NCBI GenBank assembly: GCA_024336345.1
Contig: JANFOG010000011.1
Location: 62,001-126,000, forward strand
Direction of reading: 5' to 3'
DNA from: Mariannaea sp. PMI_226
Lineage: Eukaryota; Ascomycota; Sordariomycetes; Hypocreales; Nectriaceae
DNA length: 64,000 nucleotides
Shown piece by piece: positions 32,972 through 46,379 of this stretch. Position numbers and translations under genes: made by a program. How positions within the stretch are numbered: position 1 is the first letter of the stretch; every line of letters begins with the position of its first letter. The notes under the pieces were generated by a model. It did no database searches and had not been told where the DNA came from. It was given only the letters and a program-made list of their open reading frames with translations.

Positions 32972-34814
32972 ATGGAGAAATCTCAAAAGATTGTTGTAGT
33001 AGGTGCAGGCCCTGTTGGCTCACTTGCGGCTCTATATGCTGCTCAAAGGGGTTACCAAGTTGAGGTCTATGAGTTACGCCCTGGTACGTTTCTTATTTCT
33101 ATTCCTAGCTTAACCATCTGCTGCACGACATAGTAGGCCGTTGTTTGAGTAAGAGGCGCAGTGAACAACATAGTTGAGCCATCAACGAACGGTTTCACAC
33201 AACATCCTTTTTATTCCAAATAATTTGCTGCACGATGACATTGCTGTCGAAGATGATCCCAGTTTATATTTCCCACTTACTAATATCTTTCAGATCTGAG
33301 AGACCCTAACACTATCCCTCTCAACTTCACAAAATCTATTAACCTCGCCATTTCGGAGCGTGGAATCAACGCTATGCGCCATTCCGGCCAACCCGATCTA
33401 CTGGAACATGTCATGGCCACCACCATTCCAATGCGAGGGCGTATGATTCATGGTCGACGGCCAAATGGCGCCTTGTTTGAACAATCCCAAGACTACGATG
33501 TCAAGGGCAGGGTAAGATAAAATTACCTCAATTGCTGGTCAATTTCAGGACTCTAATAGAGGGGGTCGATTACAGGCTATTCACGCCATCGACAGAGCAG
33601 GCCTCAATAAGAGGCTCCTTGACATTCTAGACAGCATGCCCAATGTCCAGTTGCATTTCAGCCACAAGCTTACAGGAGCGGACTTTCGGACGCGGAAGGC
33701 CTGGTTCGAAGTCCAAGACAGCCATCCTGAAAAGGGCACCCGTCCTGATGAGATTGATACCACATTTGATCTCATGATCGGTGCCGATGGTGCTCATTCC
33801 GCTGTCCGCTACCACCTGATGAAGTTTACCCGAATGGATTACCAACAGAAGTATATTGACACACTTTGGTGCGAGTTTCAGTTGCAGCCGGTCCATAACG
33901 GCGATACAAAAGATCCCATGTCAAAATTCCGCATCTCCCCAAATCACTTGCACATATGGCCCGGCAAAGATTTTATGTTCATTGCCATTCCTAGCGATGT
34001 AAGTTGCCATGAATTGATTCTGGTTGATCAGCCGCTGACTCTTCTGTGAAAGGATGGGTCTTTTACTTGCACTCTCTTCATGCCCAGTAGCGAATTCTCG
34101 GACCTGGAGAGCAATCCAGAGAATTTACCGTCTTTCTTTGATAAACACTTCCCGGGTGTGACGGATTTAATTCCAGCAGAAGAACTTATTCAAAGCTTCA
34201 AAACTAACCCTCATCTACCACTCATCAGTCTCAAATGCAAGCCGTATCACTATGGCTCTTCTTGTGTTATCATAGGTGACGCATCTCATGCCATGGTTCC
34301 CTTCTACGGCCAGGGCATGAACGCGGGAATGGAGGATGTGAGGATCCTGTTTTCCATTCTCGACAAGCATGCCAGGATGGATGAGACGAACAACCCCGTC
34401 AGCGAATCTACTACAGAAATAACGCCTGCCTTCCAACGGTCTCTTGCGCTGGCTGAGTATTCTGCTACGCGTCCCTCAGACGCCCACGCAATCAACGACC
34501 TAGCGTTGCAAAATTACGTCGAGATGAGATCATCCGTTCTGTCTACACGATACCGCCTGCGAAAGTTTCTGGAGGAGTTTATGAGCGTTCACCTTCCCGG
34601 TTTTGGTTGGCAAACCAAGTACTCCAGGGTTAGTTTCAGCAACGAAGGATATCTTGATGTCATCCGTAAGAGTGACGCGCAGGGCAGAATCCTCGTACGG
34701 GGCTTCTTTGCATTGCTCGCAAGTCCTTTCATTGTCACTGCAGCTGTGGTTGGCTACAAGTATCGCCGTATGCTTGGAAACATGATGCAGGTTCTACAAG
34801 CAGGGCACCCTTGA
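32972..34814 (+). CDS. BNA4: Kynurenine 3-monooxygenase
   Basis: 504 residues from exons 32972-33083, 33294-33511, 33576-33998 and 34053-34814. The flavoprotein hydroxylates L-kynurenine to 3-hydroxykynurenine with NADPH and oxygen on the mitochondrial outer membrane, in de novo NAD synthesis from tryptophan. Seen: the FAD dinucleotide-binding loop [20 protein letters not shown] near residue 8, [18 protein letters not shown] and [12 protein letters not shown] (substrate region), [14 protein letters not shown], and the second FAD motif [21 protein letters not shown] hydrophobic C-terminal helix ([16 protein letters not shown]) ends in basic residues and fits the tail anchor. Intron 1 is long (210 nt). 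Part of the last exon is present as a mutated fragment at 15.6 kb. Confidence 0.97.
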
Positions 34815-35680
34815 GAAGGATGGTTGAGTTGCAGCCACCATTAGTAATAATGTATCATATTTTGAAGCCGAAAGGCGTCATATCATTAGACAACTGAGTC
34901 GCCAGACGCTCTCGGGAAACGATACCGGAGCTTGTAGCCATAAGATACATAGAAGCCATGTCCAGTTTCAAGGACCAGTCTCATAGAGCTTTTGCAAGTC
35001 CATTCGTGTCGAGAGCCCAGACCTGATAAATTGTCTCGTCTGTCACCCCAAAATTCATCAAGATAGGAAAGTAGCGAGAATATGGAAAGAATAATCAAAA
35101 ATGACAATAAGGTCCTAATCTTGTGCAAGAATTCAGCAAACTCCGCACGACATCATAATGCAATGCAAAGACGATGTATCCGTCCCGCCGACGTCGGGCG
35201 TGTAAATAGAATTACCTATTATTGAAAAGACATCATGCCACCCAGCTCCGATAATTTATGCATTAAAGCAGATATACTCATATATGCGGAAAGAATAGCC
35301 GTTGCTGTCTGTGCTGCTTAGTCATTCCCTCAAACAGCTCTGAATTTTTGGGGATGGCGTCCTAACGAATAACGTCTTCGACGGACCCCGATCAACGACT
35401 CTCCCTTGGTTCAAAAACTCCGTTGACTGCCGCTCTCCAAACGACTGGGGTCTTATCACGGTTCGATTAATATTGTAGCCTGAAGAAGGCTCCAGTAGTG
35501 CCTTCTAGGATTAGTAGGTGAGTTCGGATATGTCCTGCTATCAGTTCTCATTGACGATCGTTTGCTAATAATCTTCCAAGCCTAGACGGTCAATCGGACG
35601 GGCCCCTCATCAATTCTTCCGTATCAATTGCAGTTTTTTATTTTATTTTCGGTTCGAACCTTCCTCGCCGTCCATCCATC
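34815..35680. other. Intergenic region before the mitochondrial uS8 gene
   Basis: 866 bp, A/T-rich, without ORFs of interest. It must hold the kynurenine monooxygenase terminator and the uS8m promoter. Confidence 0.35.
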
Positions 35681-36181
35681 ATGCCGTCCGTCCTCAACGT
35701 TGCGAACATGTGTTCGCATCTCCAAAACGCCTCCAAGGCACGCCTAGGCATCACATCGGTCAAGAACTGCAAATACAACCTGCAGCTCGCCCTCGCTCTC
35801 CACCGATCCGGATTCTTCTCCTCCGTCTACCGCGCAGGCCCTAACCCCCCCACCCCCGAGCAAATGGTTTCCCAAGCCCCCGAGGCCGTTACCCACGCCA
35901 ACGTGGCGCAGATGCGTCTGTGGCTCGGCCTCAAGTACTGGGACGGCAAACCCGTTCTCACCAATGCCAGAGCGATTAGCACACCCAAGCGTGTTATGAC
36001 TGCGAATATTACCGAATTGGCGCGCCTGACGAGAGGGTTCCCCACAAAACTTAAGGGCGGTGTTGTACCTGGGTTGAATTTAGGCGAGTGCATGTTCGTT
36101 GCTACCTCGCGAGGTGTTTTGGAGTCACGGGAGGCATTGGCCCGGAAAACTGGCGGCGTCTTGATGTGCCGAGTGTCATAA
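35681..36181 (+). CDS. MRPS8: Mitochondrial small-subunit ribosomal protein uS8 (MRPS8)
   Basis: 166 residues, single exon, ATG in CATCATG context at 35681. It is the mitochondrial form of ribosomal protein S8, which binds the central domain of small-subunit rRNA. Seen: an N-terminal HLQNASKARLGITSVKNCKY block, VANMCSHLQNA equivalent to the bacterial S8 first helix, a YWDGKPVL/ISTPKRVM segment, and the S8 C-terminal signature GECMFVATSRGVLESREAL with terminal GGVLMCRVS. Length fits fungal MRPS8. No cleavable presequence is obvious, as in yeast. It converges on the disordered-protein gene. Confidence 0.95.
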   Translation: MPSVLNVANMCSHLQNASKARLGITSVKNCKYNLQLALALHRSGFFSSVYRAGPNPPTPEQMVSQAPEAVTHANVAQMRLWLGLKYWDGKPVLTNARAISTPKRVMTANITELARLTRGFPTKLKGGVVPGLNLGECMFVATSRGVLESREALARKTGGVLMCRVS

Positions 36182-36599
36182 GGATAGGGAGAGGACGGCT
36201 TTTGTTTTGCTTCAAATGGCGCCTTGATGATGAACGAGTGGTCGGGTGAGAGAGAAAGCTTCAACATGAACTGATTTTGGAGCTTGTACAACTAGACGGA
36301 CTTGTCCTTCGGAGTATACAAGACTATACTTCCCGACGGCGGTTGTGTAAAAACATATTCTCAACATGAACAGCTTTTGGTCACTAGAGCTGCTCTGTAT
36401 CTAGTAGTCTAGAATATTTACAATGTAAATGCAGTTAAATTCACCGTTCGCCTTCGCTGTTCGCAGGTATCTTATACAATAATTTAAAGTTTCCACCAAC
36501 TTATGGTTCTTACGCTGGTATCAATCTGCCGCTTCACTCAGTAGTCAGGTCCTCCTTGGTGATGGGAACCTGAAGCATCCTTTCTCTCCCTTCCAGGAC
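36182..36599. other. Convergent 3' region
   Basis: 418 bp between convergent stops; A/T-rich, no gene. Confidence 0.4.
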
Positions 36600-38752
36600 T
36601 TATTCACCAATAGAATCCTTCTCTTCCTTCACTTCCACCTCACCAGAGGTCACCACTTCCTGGGTGTCATTTTGAGGAGACTCCTGAATTTCAGCAGGCG
36701 CAGCTGTATCCTTCTCCTCGTCAACAAGGATACTTTCAGTCGTCTCTGGGACTTCTTCAACAGCTTGCTCCGGTGTCTCAGTTTCGACAGCATCTCCCAC
36801 CTCTTCCACAACCAAATGCTCCGTCTCGGTTTCAGTCTGAGTAATAGGCTCAGACACGGTCATTGTGACCTCAACCTTGGGCTGCTCAATAATTGACTCT
36901 TCTACAGCCTCCGTAGCGACGTCAACAAGCTCCGAGTCGGTAACCTTCTCCTCGTTTGCGGCCTCGATATCCTCGCTCAGAGTTTCAGGCTGAGCCTGCT
37001 GCTCTGCCTCTGTAACTTCTTCAGTTGGCAAAGATTCGACGTGATCATTCTCAGTTTCAGGGATAGAGCTGGGTTCAGCGTCTTGGTTGTGTTCAGAAAT
37101 TTCACCAGTTGATTCGGTGGTGATGGTAGGCTCAGAAATAATGTCAGGCACAGGACAGATATTCGAGTCATCAGCGGAAACAGTGTTGTTGCCCTTGTTG
37201 TGGGCAGGTGATTCGACCTGCCGCCTCAATTGTTTCTTAGCGCTTCCCGGGGCCTTAAATCGAGGCTCACTGCCAGTCGACGACTGTTTTGAAACCTTTC
37301 TAGGGGGTGTAAGAGGGGCTTTGTCTGTCGTCTTAGAGGAAGAGGATTGGGTAGGTCGCATCATGCGTGCAAGGAAACCTTCATCAACTGGGGCCGCTTC
37401 CTTCTTTGAATTGGGTTCCCCCGCCGTTTTCTTTGGGGGAGGACCCAGGCTGGGCCTCGATCGACTGATGGATGATGGCTGACGCTTGACCGTCTTACCA
37501 TTGCTCGTGGTCGTCGATACACTCGCTCTGCTAGCAGAACGAGGCGGAACATTGAGAGTGCTAGTGTTGCCAGATGGGCGCGCTTGACCCTGTCGTGCGT
37601 TTGCACCCTTGGAGACTGATGATGCAGTTGGCGCCGTGAGAGAGGAAGGCAGGTTGACAGGTTTCGTTGGAGATTTAACCTTTGGCTTGACGAAACCGGT
37701 CTCGCTGATTGAAGGATTAAGCGGCTGAGGCTTCTTGGTACTAGTTGTTGGGCGAGGAGCAGAAGGTGAGGGTTTTGCGGCTGTAGCCTCCTTCTTGATA
37801 GCAGGTCTATCATGAGTCCTGGCTGTTGGTTTGGAGACTCCCTTGTCTGATGCGTTGGGAGGTGTCTTTAAAGGAGTTTTTACCACAGGTTTGGAGGCAT
37901 TTTTGTTTGTGGAAATTGGGGTAGGGCGAGAAGCTGGCTTCTTAGACGCGATAGTCTTTGAAGGGGTAGATGAGGCAGGTTCTTTGGTTTTCTCTGGTCT
38001 GGTTTTACCATTGACTGCCGTAGGAGGCTCTGATACCTTCGCTGTCTTCCCTGCCGACGTCGCCTCTACAGGTTCAGGAGGATCAGATTGTGCCGGTTCA
38101 GCTTTCTCGTCCACAGGAGTGGAAGGCTTCCCATAAACAATGGGGGCATCATTGGTCTTGGTCTCGGTCTCGGAAGGTTGTCGGGGTGACTCTGGAATAG
38201 TCTCGTGAAGAACAAGCTTGGAAACTTTCGGTACATCATTGGAAACCACCACAGGCTTGTCTGGGGCTGTTGAAGTAGATTCAGGATCCGTCTCCATACT
38301 TAACCTCCGTCTTGACGCGCTGGATTCGTGGCTTTGGTCTCTTCGAAGGCCTATCCTGCCGTCTTTTTCGATAGCAACGAAGTTTGTGCGAACTTTGGAG
38401 AGAGGTCGAGGGGACTCGGAGCTCGAGAAAGCTGAAGAGTGGTCGAGAAATTAGTATTGGGGTGTTGCTCGGCAGTCAAGAGAATAAGAGGGAGAGGGCG
38501 CGAAACCCCTTGCATGAAAGGGAAGCACTAATAAGAGAGAAAATGGGGAGAGCAGAAAAAAGCATCTATGGTGCACGTGTGGATGTGCTCGACAAAAAAA
38601 AAACACGGGCAGGAAATTGTGTAGAATGCTTCGGGGAGGCTGTCGGTCGTACCTGGAACGGGAGTGGACGCGCCTGACGATCTCCCTCTGTCGGGAGGGC
38701 TGGTGTCGCCTTTGCTCTCGAACATGGCGCGGAGGTTCTTGACCTGACTCAT
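36600..38752 (-). CDS. Long disordered Pro/Ser/Thr/Lys- and Glu-rich protein with conserved N-terminal motif
   Basis: 643 residues from exon 1 (38752-38653) and exon 2 (38431-36600), with a 221-nt intron joined in phase. Seen: N-terminus MSQVKNLRAMFESKGDTSPP, then SESPRPLSKVRTNFVAIE and DGRIGLRR, a motif pair I have seen at the start of many filamentous-fungal proteins without a known function. Residues about 130-390 are very basic with repeated TP/SP/KP (likely phosphorylation sites), rich in Lys/Pro/Ser/Thr. Residues about 400-643 are very acidic, rich in Glu/Val/Thr (EEVTEAEQQAQPETLSED style). There is no globular domain or TM helix. The basic-then-acidic layout resembles cytoskeleton-associated scaffolds, but I assign no function. 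Starting at the internal Met (38297) would lose the conserved motif. Confidence 0.85.
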
Positions 38753-40931
38753 GGTGGCTGAACGACGGCGGAGACTGGAGGGAGAGGAAGGTTCAGGACG
38801 GCGCAGAGGGGAGGACCTGTAGGCTAGATGCCGTGAGGTCCGTACGGGGGGTGGGCTTCGTCCAGAAGCTCAAGCAGCAAGCAGTGTGAGATGACAGCAC
38901 AATGGTGTTGATGGTGGTTGGTGGTGGTAGTGGTGTTGGTTGGGATCGGGAGATTGTCTGATTATGAGCTCTCAGGCGGCAATGGGCCACAGGAGGCACA
39001 TGCCCACCGTGGAGTTTGATGGGATAAGGCCAGGCGGTCCGTCAGAAGCGGGTACCTCTCGTCGACATTGGACAGGGATATGGATATCAGGTAAGGTCGG
39101 TGAGGTACGAAACGACTGCGCGCAGGATGGATGTGCCAGCCCAGAAAGACATGGCATGCTTTCTGCTCTCCGGCCTTATATGATGTAGAAATTGCCTGGA
39201 GAGGAAGGTCGCTATAGCTCTAGCTTAAGTACAGGTACCTTGCTGCCATATCTCATGCCCTCATCTCCTTTTTGCCTGTCCTGTCAGGCCCTAATTCACT
39301 TATACACAAATGCTCAGGTGAGGTGGTTGAAGAGCCACTTGGGGGAACTTGCTCGAGGTTCGTTGTAGTGTTGTTCCAGAAGCAAAATAAGGGGGGGGGC
39401 CCTCAGGGAGCCTGTGTTAGGGGTAAGTGGCCCAGGAAGCTCTAGCAGGGTTGGGTCCAATGAGGCCGGGTACTTGGGTACCTTTCGCGGTAAGTACCCT
39501 GCTCGGTAAGGTCAAAGTAAGGTACCACAAGACTACTGTGTACCTGAGAGGTAGGGTAGGTAGGGATAGGCTGGCAGGGCCTTTAAAGTGAAGTAGTGGA
39601 TCCGTTGCAATGAATGCACGATGCGGAGGGAACAGACATGACAACGGGGATGGGGGGACAATGCTTTGTGGAAGTCAAGAGTGCCACGTACGTAGTTACC
39701 TAACTAGATCACCCTCTCACACTCCCGCCGAGAGAGCACGCACACCTGTCATCTCTTGAACACCTCTACCCCAGAGAGCTTTTAATAGTACAACATAGAA
39801 TACCTTGCATCCATCGAGGCTGAGTACACCACAGCAATCACTTTGTAGAAAGATGGCGTAAAGGCGAAATAACACTCGGTTATAATAATAAAAAGGGGAT
39901 GGGGATGTGTGTAAAATCTGTAGGCTGGTATCATTACCAACACGTGGGCGGTATTGCTTTTACCCCATCTTATTTCTGAAATGTATGAAGGAGGTACAGT
40001 ACTTGTATAGAGGTACAATCGCCAAAATTTAGGAAATGAGATGCCTCCGCATCCTAGACCCGTTGGGCTCAATGCAGTCGAGCCATTGAAATACGTATCA
40101 TCTAATTGTTGATTGTATCCGTACAGAGGAGGTTCAAGTGCGTCCCAGTGGGACCGGAACACAGCACGGGCATGGCGGGGATAATATAACATACTTCATG
40201 CTTGAGCTCGTTCGAGCTTCCTCACTCGGTCCTCCCGTGGATGCTCTCTGCTTCGGGGGGTTTCCTTACGTACTAAGATAGGTACTTTGATAAAGTTAGT
40301 TGGGTATTATGTACAGTAATGATTGATTATGTAGAAACCAACCCTTCCAAGGAGAAGTTACTGGACACCAAAGAGTTCTCCCCTCCGCAAGTAGACGAAG
40401 GAAAGCTATGATTGATGGATCCCTAGAAGGGGCAGGCCCTGGTCGACAACGTCCGAAATGGTTCAAGCTCTGGCCCACCGTGTCGGGTTGCCTGGGGCGA
40501 GTTCATCATGGATCTCGCTAATTAATTGGCGAGGTGACAAAATACCATTTCTCGCCTGGCAGTTCGTAACGCCCTGGATGGATGGACACTCGCCGCCTAG
40601 CTCATCAGTCAATGGAGTCGGACGTCCAGGCAACGCACATAAGTTGACAACAACTTCGACAGGGCGCCTTCGAGTACCGCCACGCGATGAAGTTGGGGGG
40701 GCTTTTACCAAGCGCGCCACCTGCTGGGCGCCTGTGTGTATAATATTGTATTTGGACTAAAGACCATACGTCACAGAGTCCAGCTTGGCAGCACAGTTGA
40801 TATTCAGTCGAAAAGGGTATTTAAAGAAAGGGTCATGCATGATGCATGTCCAAAAATAATAATACCCAATCATAAGAACCCTTCCGCAAGGGCCCCGTCT
40901 GTTCATCTGCATTAGTCTTCGGATCTCCAAC
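38753..40931. other. Gene-poor region with GGTACC-type short repeats
   Basis: 2.2 kb. The 38780-38960 part is the likely leader of the disordered-protein gene (C/A-rich on the minus strand, CACCACCACCAACC-like). From 39220 to 39560 GGTACC, GGTAAG and TAGGTAGG words recur. No supportable gene; the frames at 40458-40760 on both strands show no family feature. Confidence 0.35.
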
Positions 40932-41189
40932 CTACCCTGGTACAGCCAACAAGGCCAGCTGGGCCGAAGCGATGTCAGCCAGCGAGGAGTTGCCAATGCC
41001 CGACAGCAGTGTCACATCGCTGACGATGGTCCTGTTTCTCCAAAAGCATCGATTGCCCAGCGAACAGTAGGTCCCGTTCTCCCTCCTCACCAGTACTGGC
41101 TGAAACGAGCACGTGGAGAGGGCGTAGAATTCCGGCGCATGTTGGAAACACTTGCATGTAATTAGTAACAGGAGCTCTAATTTTATCAA
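40932..41189 (-). CDS. Possible exon of a cysteine-containing secreted protein, or relic
   Basis: Low-confidence coding segment. On the minus strand a frame with coding-like codon use (mostly G or C in third position, unlike the AT-rich flank) reads CKCFQHAPEFYALSTCSFQP, ENGTYCSLGNRCFWRN, then IVSDVTLLSGIGNSSLADIA, ending LLAVPG at a TAG (40934-40932). Several Cys and two NxS/T sites suggest an extracellular protein. On the 5' side a TACTAAT branch-like word and GCAAG acceptor (41148-41165) suggest an upstream exon I could not find. It could equally be a decayed gene remnant. No family recognised. Confidence 0.3.
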   Translation of the reverse strand: MIKLELLLLITCKCFQHAPEFYALSTCSFQPVLVRRENGTYCSLGNRCFWRNRTIVSDVTLLSGIGNSSLADIASAQLALLAVPG

Positions 41190-42065
41190 GCTTTTTTTTT
41201 TCTCTGTGATTCATCCGCTACCCCATACTCCTGACTCTGTGTGGTGGAACAGCAAAAATATCCTGGAAGACAGTAAGATGAACTCATGGCAAAACATGTT
41301 ATATGCTTCAGTTCGCACGTCTCCCTGTGTGAAAGCAATGGAATGCTATTCCCAGCTGAAGCAGTGTCTCCTGTGTAGACCGTTTGCATTTGTGTCGGGT
41401 TGGTTATTACTGATGCAAACCAGTGATATGTCATGTTAATGAAAACCCGGTTGGCAAGGTGAGGTCGAATGGAGTGACTGTTGACGAGACGATGTTCCAT
41501 GATCAATATTCCGCTACTGTACAAACACAAACTCAATACCAGCTTCCAATCTCTGCTGTGAACTCTCTATCTCGAAAGTCGTCAGCCATGTCGCTTCATT
41601 GCACAAAACTTTGTATTCACTGAACAACACGACAAAAAAGAAAAATACATACACTCGAGAAGTCAGGATTGGTAGTGTACAATCAATCGTGGTGCATTGG
41701 CTTGGAGTCCTCAAAGAGTTGCCAAAATGTAATGTAGGGTAGGAGAGGGACACTGTAAGCAGACCAGCAAGCCGGCTCTATAGTCGGCCCGAGGAAATAG
41801 GGGTTATTCCCGTAGGAACGTTCCAAGCTAGCTAGCAAGAAAAGATACCTTCACATTGGGAAAATTGGCGGTCTACAGACACAATTATTAGCTCCCTGCC
41901 TATCGCTTGGGTTTCCTTCCCACGCACTGTCTGACCCTCACTCATACTTATTGACTGATGAGATGCATGACAGAGCAAAAAGTTACCGAGAAACCAGCAA
42001 GTGTAAAACACAAAAAGATCATTCTTAACCACCAGGATATTAACGCCGCAAAGCTGCGTAGTTAA
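41190..42065. other. AT-rich intergenic region upstream of tRNA-Arg
   Basis: About 880 bp, AT-rich, no gene seen. A T5 run on the minus strand at about 42015-42020 could serve as the tRNA terminator. Confidence 0.35.
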
Positions 42066-42137
42066 ACCCCTAGGGGGACTCGAACCCCCAATCTTGAGAT
42101 TAGAAGTCTCACGCCTTAACCATTAGGCCATAGGGGC
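42066..42137 (-). tRNA. tRNA-Arg(TCT)
   Basis: Read from 42137 on the minus strand: acceptor GCCCCTA with TAGGGGT, D stem GCCT/AGGC with loop AATGGTTA, anticodon stem TGAGA/TCTCA with loop CTTCTAA (anticodon TCT, decoding AGA), and T arm GGGGG-TTCGAGT-CCCCC. It is 72 nt, intronless, with all arms paired. The 1-72 pair is G-T. It lies 169 bp upstream of the homoisocitrate dehydrogenase start. Confidence 0.96.
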
Positions 42138-42306
42138 TTTGCTGATTGATGCAAGTTTTGAACAAAATTTTCCTCATATCGCTTAGTACCCCACGTTTGA
42201 GTCCCTCTTGGCGAAGAAATTCCTCCCAAGTGTGAGCTGAGCTCAAGCTCCGATACTCGGCTCAAACAAAACTTTTGCAACTTCGCAGTTCCCAATTACG
42301 TCCACC

Positions 42307-43440
<1,134 letters not shown>

Positions 43441-43844
43441 GCTAGCCCCTAGCCTTACAATACGAGGCCATGGATAAGGCGGCTAGCCATCAGATTTCCA
43501 CCGTTGGGACATTGATGATACCTTGTTCAAAATAAAAGGAGAGATGCAACAGACTAGAGGGGATTTTTTGTATATTTTATACATGTTGGATTAATCTAAC
43601 CAACTCTCTCATTTTTTTTGGTACCGTCATTAAATGGCTTCTTGACTCTGTAAACCACCAATCGTGTCGTTGACATCTTCACGTCACTTTATGACTCTTT
43701 AACATGATAAATATGGTACAACATCATACACACATCCTGTGCGTACGTAATCTACAGCACGGCGCAGTTTGCTCAGCAAGTGCGTGTGCTGAAAAAAAAA
43801 ACTTAACTTTCATAACTTTTTGCCCTCACGTCAACATTAATTCT
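43441..43844. other. Convergent 3' region
   Basis: 404 bp between convergent stops; T-rich after the LYS12 stop. No gene. Confidence 0.4.
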
Positions 43845-46379
43845 TTATTTGGTGCGCTTAGCCTCAAGCTCGGCCTGGTACTTGGCAACCAGCTCCTTCC
43901 TATGAGTTTGTTAGTGATGTTTTTATTAATACATGTGTCATCCTGGGTGAAACGTACTGAAGGTGAGGAGGAGCGGGAGCGTAGTGACTGAATTCCATGC
44001 TGAACTCGCCCTTGCCTTGTGTAGCAGCACGAAGCTGGGAGCTGAAGCCAAACATGGCGTTCAGACTGCAATCGCAAATGAGAGTAAAATCCTCAGTACC
44101 AACATCAGTGTCGTGAATAGTGGCGTTTCTCTTATTCATTAACATCAGGATATTACCCTGGAATTCGTTGGGGGCAGTGATGGTGGTCTTCATGAGAGGC
44201 TCGAGGACCTGACCACCAGCATCGGGGAAGGCCTTGCGGAAGGCCATTTGAGTAGCGAGATTGAATGCATAATCAGAAGAATCAGTGACATGGGTAGCAC
44301 CGTCGTTGACAATCATCTTGGCACCAATAACCTTGTGTCCTAGAAGAGGGCCCTTCTCGGTGACAGCCTCGAAACCCTTGGCACAAGCAGAGAGGAACTT
44401 GTCGGGAATGTGGCCACCAACAACCTGGCTCTCATAGTGGTTCTCATCAGGTTTATCGTTGGGTTCAATCCAACCGGCAACACGGGCAAAATCACCAGGA
44501 CCACCACTCTGTCGCTTGAGAAGGAAGTCATAGTCGGCACGTCGGGAGATGGTCTCACGGTAGGCAACACGAGGCTGTCCAGTGACACACTCGGTCTTGT
44601 ACTCTCGCTTCAAACGTTCCACGTAAACCTCGAGATGTAGTTCACCCATACCAGAAATGATAGTCTCCTCGCTCTCAGCGTCGACGTGGACGCGGAAAGT
44701 GGGATCCTCACGCTGGAACCGGTTCATAGCCTTACTGAAGTTGTCGGCGTCGCCGCTTCGCTTGGGCTTAATCGAGAGAGACATGACGGCATCAGGGACG
44801 AACATGGAAGACATGGTATAGGGAAGGCCACCATCAGTGAAGGTATCGCCAGAGGCACAATCAACACCGAACACAGCACAGATTTCACCAGCACCAACCT
44901 CAGAGACATCTTCCATCTCGTCGGAGTGCATGCGCACAATTCGAGGGATTCGGACCTTCTTGTCAGTGCGGGAGTTGAACAAGTATGAACCCTTGGTCAA
45001 CTTGCCCTGGTAAACACGGATGTAGGTGAGCTGTCCGTAGTTGTTCTCCTCGAGCTTGAAAGCGAGACCGACAAAGGGAAGGGAGTTGTAAGGGACCAAT
45101 TTGACAGTCTGCTCCTCCTTGACCTTGTCCAAAGCAGTGTTCTCAATCTCAGAAGGGTTGGGAAGGTAGTCGCAAACAGCATCGAGCATGGTCTGAACGC
45201 CCTTGTCGGCGAGGGCGGAGCCCATCATGACAGGACTGAACTTGAGAGCGATGGTAGCGCGTCGGATGGCGTCCTTGATTTGCTGGTTGGTAGGCTCCTG
45301 TTCTTCGAGGAAAAGCTCGGCCATCTCGTCATCAACGTCGGCTAGCTTCTCAATCAGGACCTGTCGTTTCTCCTTAACAAGCTCTTGCATGGCACCGGGA
45401 ATCTGGTCAGTGGTACGAAGTTTTGTGCCACGAGGGCCCTCAAAGTAGATGGCCTTCATCTCAATCAGATCGATGACACCCAAAAACTCATCTTCAGCAC
45501 CGATGGGGACCTGGATCGCAGCAGCAGGGATCTTGAGTTTGGTGTTGATCTGCTCAACGGCCTTCCAAGGGTTGGCACCCATTCGATCCATCTTGTTGAC
45601 AAAGGAGAGTCGGGGAACACTGTAACGCTTCATTTGTCGGTCGACGGTGATGGTCTGGGACTGAACGCCGCTGACAGCACACAAAATCATGACAGCACCA
45701 TCGAGTACACGGAGGGCACGCTCGACCTCAATGGTGAAGTCGATATGACCAGGAGTATCAATCAGGTTGAAGTGGTAGGTTTCCTCTTTGCCGTTTTCCA
45801 TTTTCTTCCAGTCGCAGAACGTCGCAGCGGACTGAATAGTGATGCCTTTTTCCCTTTCAAGTTCCATTGAGTCCATTTTGGCACCGACGGCATCCTTGCC
45901 TCGAACCTCGTGGATTGCGTTGATTCGGCCAGTATAAAAGAGAACTCGCTCACTGACGGTAGTCTTGCCGCTATCGATGTGCGCCTGGGAAGAATTCTTG
46001 CGTTAGTACACGACGGCATTGAGAGAATTGGTTTGTCGTACGGCAATGCCGATATTGCGAACTCGGGAGAGTCGCTTGGCCTCTTCGGGATCCATGTTGG
46101 CAGCAACAAACTCGGGTGTCAAGCTGGCTGCATCTTCTTGAGCTTTTCGGAGACTAAAAAGAGCACAAAATCAGTGGCAGATCAAGTCAATGGGGACGGT
46201 TATTATTCCTACGCTTCCTGTGCAGCGCTCCGGTGCAAGAAGGTCTGACTGAAGGCTCGGCGAGTTTCCCAAGTGGGTGCTGCAACAGAGATGTTAGAAT
46301 GGCGAGCACCACAGCTCGTCTGCGGAGAGCACGATATCAGACGGCAATTGAGCCATCTGGCGACACCGGATGCCCTCAT
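43845..46379 (-). CDS. MEF1: Mitochondrial elongation factor G1
   Basis: 786 residues from exons 46379-46213, 46153-46042, 45984-43958 and 43899-43845, all in phase. The GTPase moves tRNA and mRNA through the mitochondrial ribosome. Seen: an N-terminal basic, Cys/Ser-rich mitochondrial presequence (about 1-50), GTPase motifs G1 AHIDSGKTT at 94, switch 1/2 REKGITI, G3 DTPGHIDF at 169, G4 NKMDRMG, then domains II-V with [16 protein letters not shown] and the EF-G C-terminal [21 protein letters not shown] with Ser (Ala in bacteria) and length match Mef1 rather than Mef2. The last exon adds only 18 residues, ending KRTK. The first intron donor (AGC|GTAGGA) is slightly unusual but keeps the frame. 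Confidence 0.96.

Noticed and set aside
40458..40760. Overlapping ORFs on both strands, possible transposon fragment
   Set aside because: No transposase or polymerase motif; open frames are explained by GC-rich composition.
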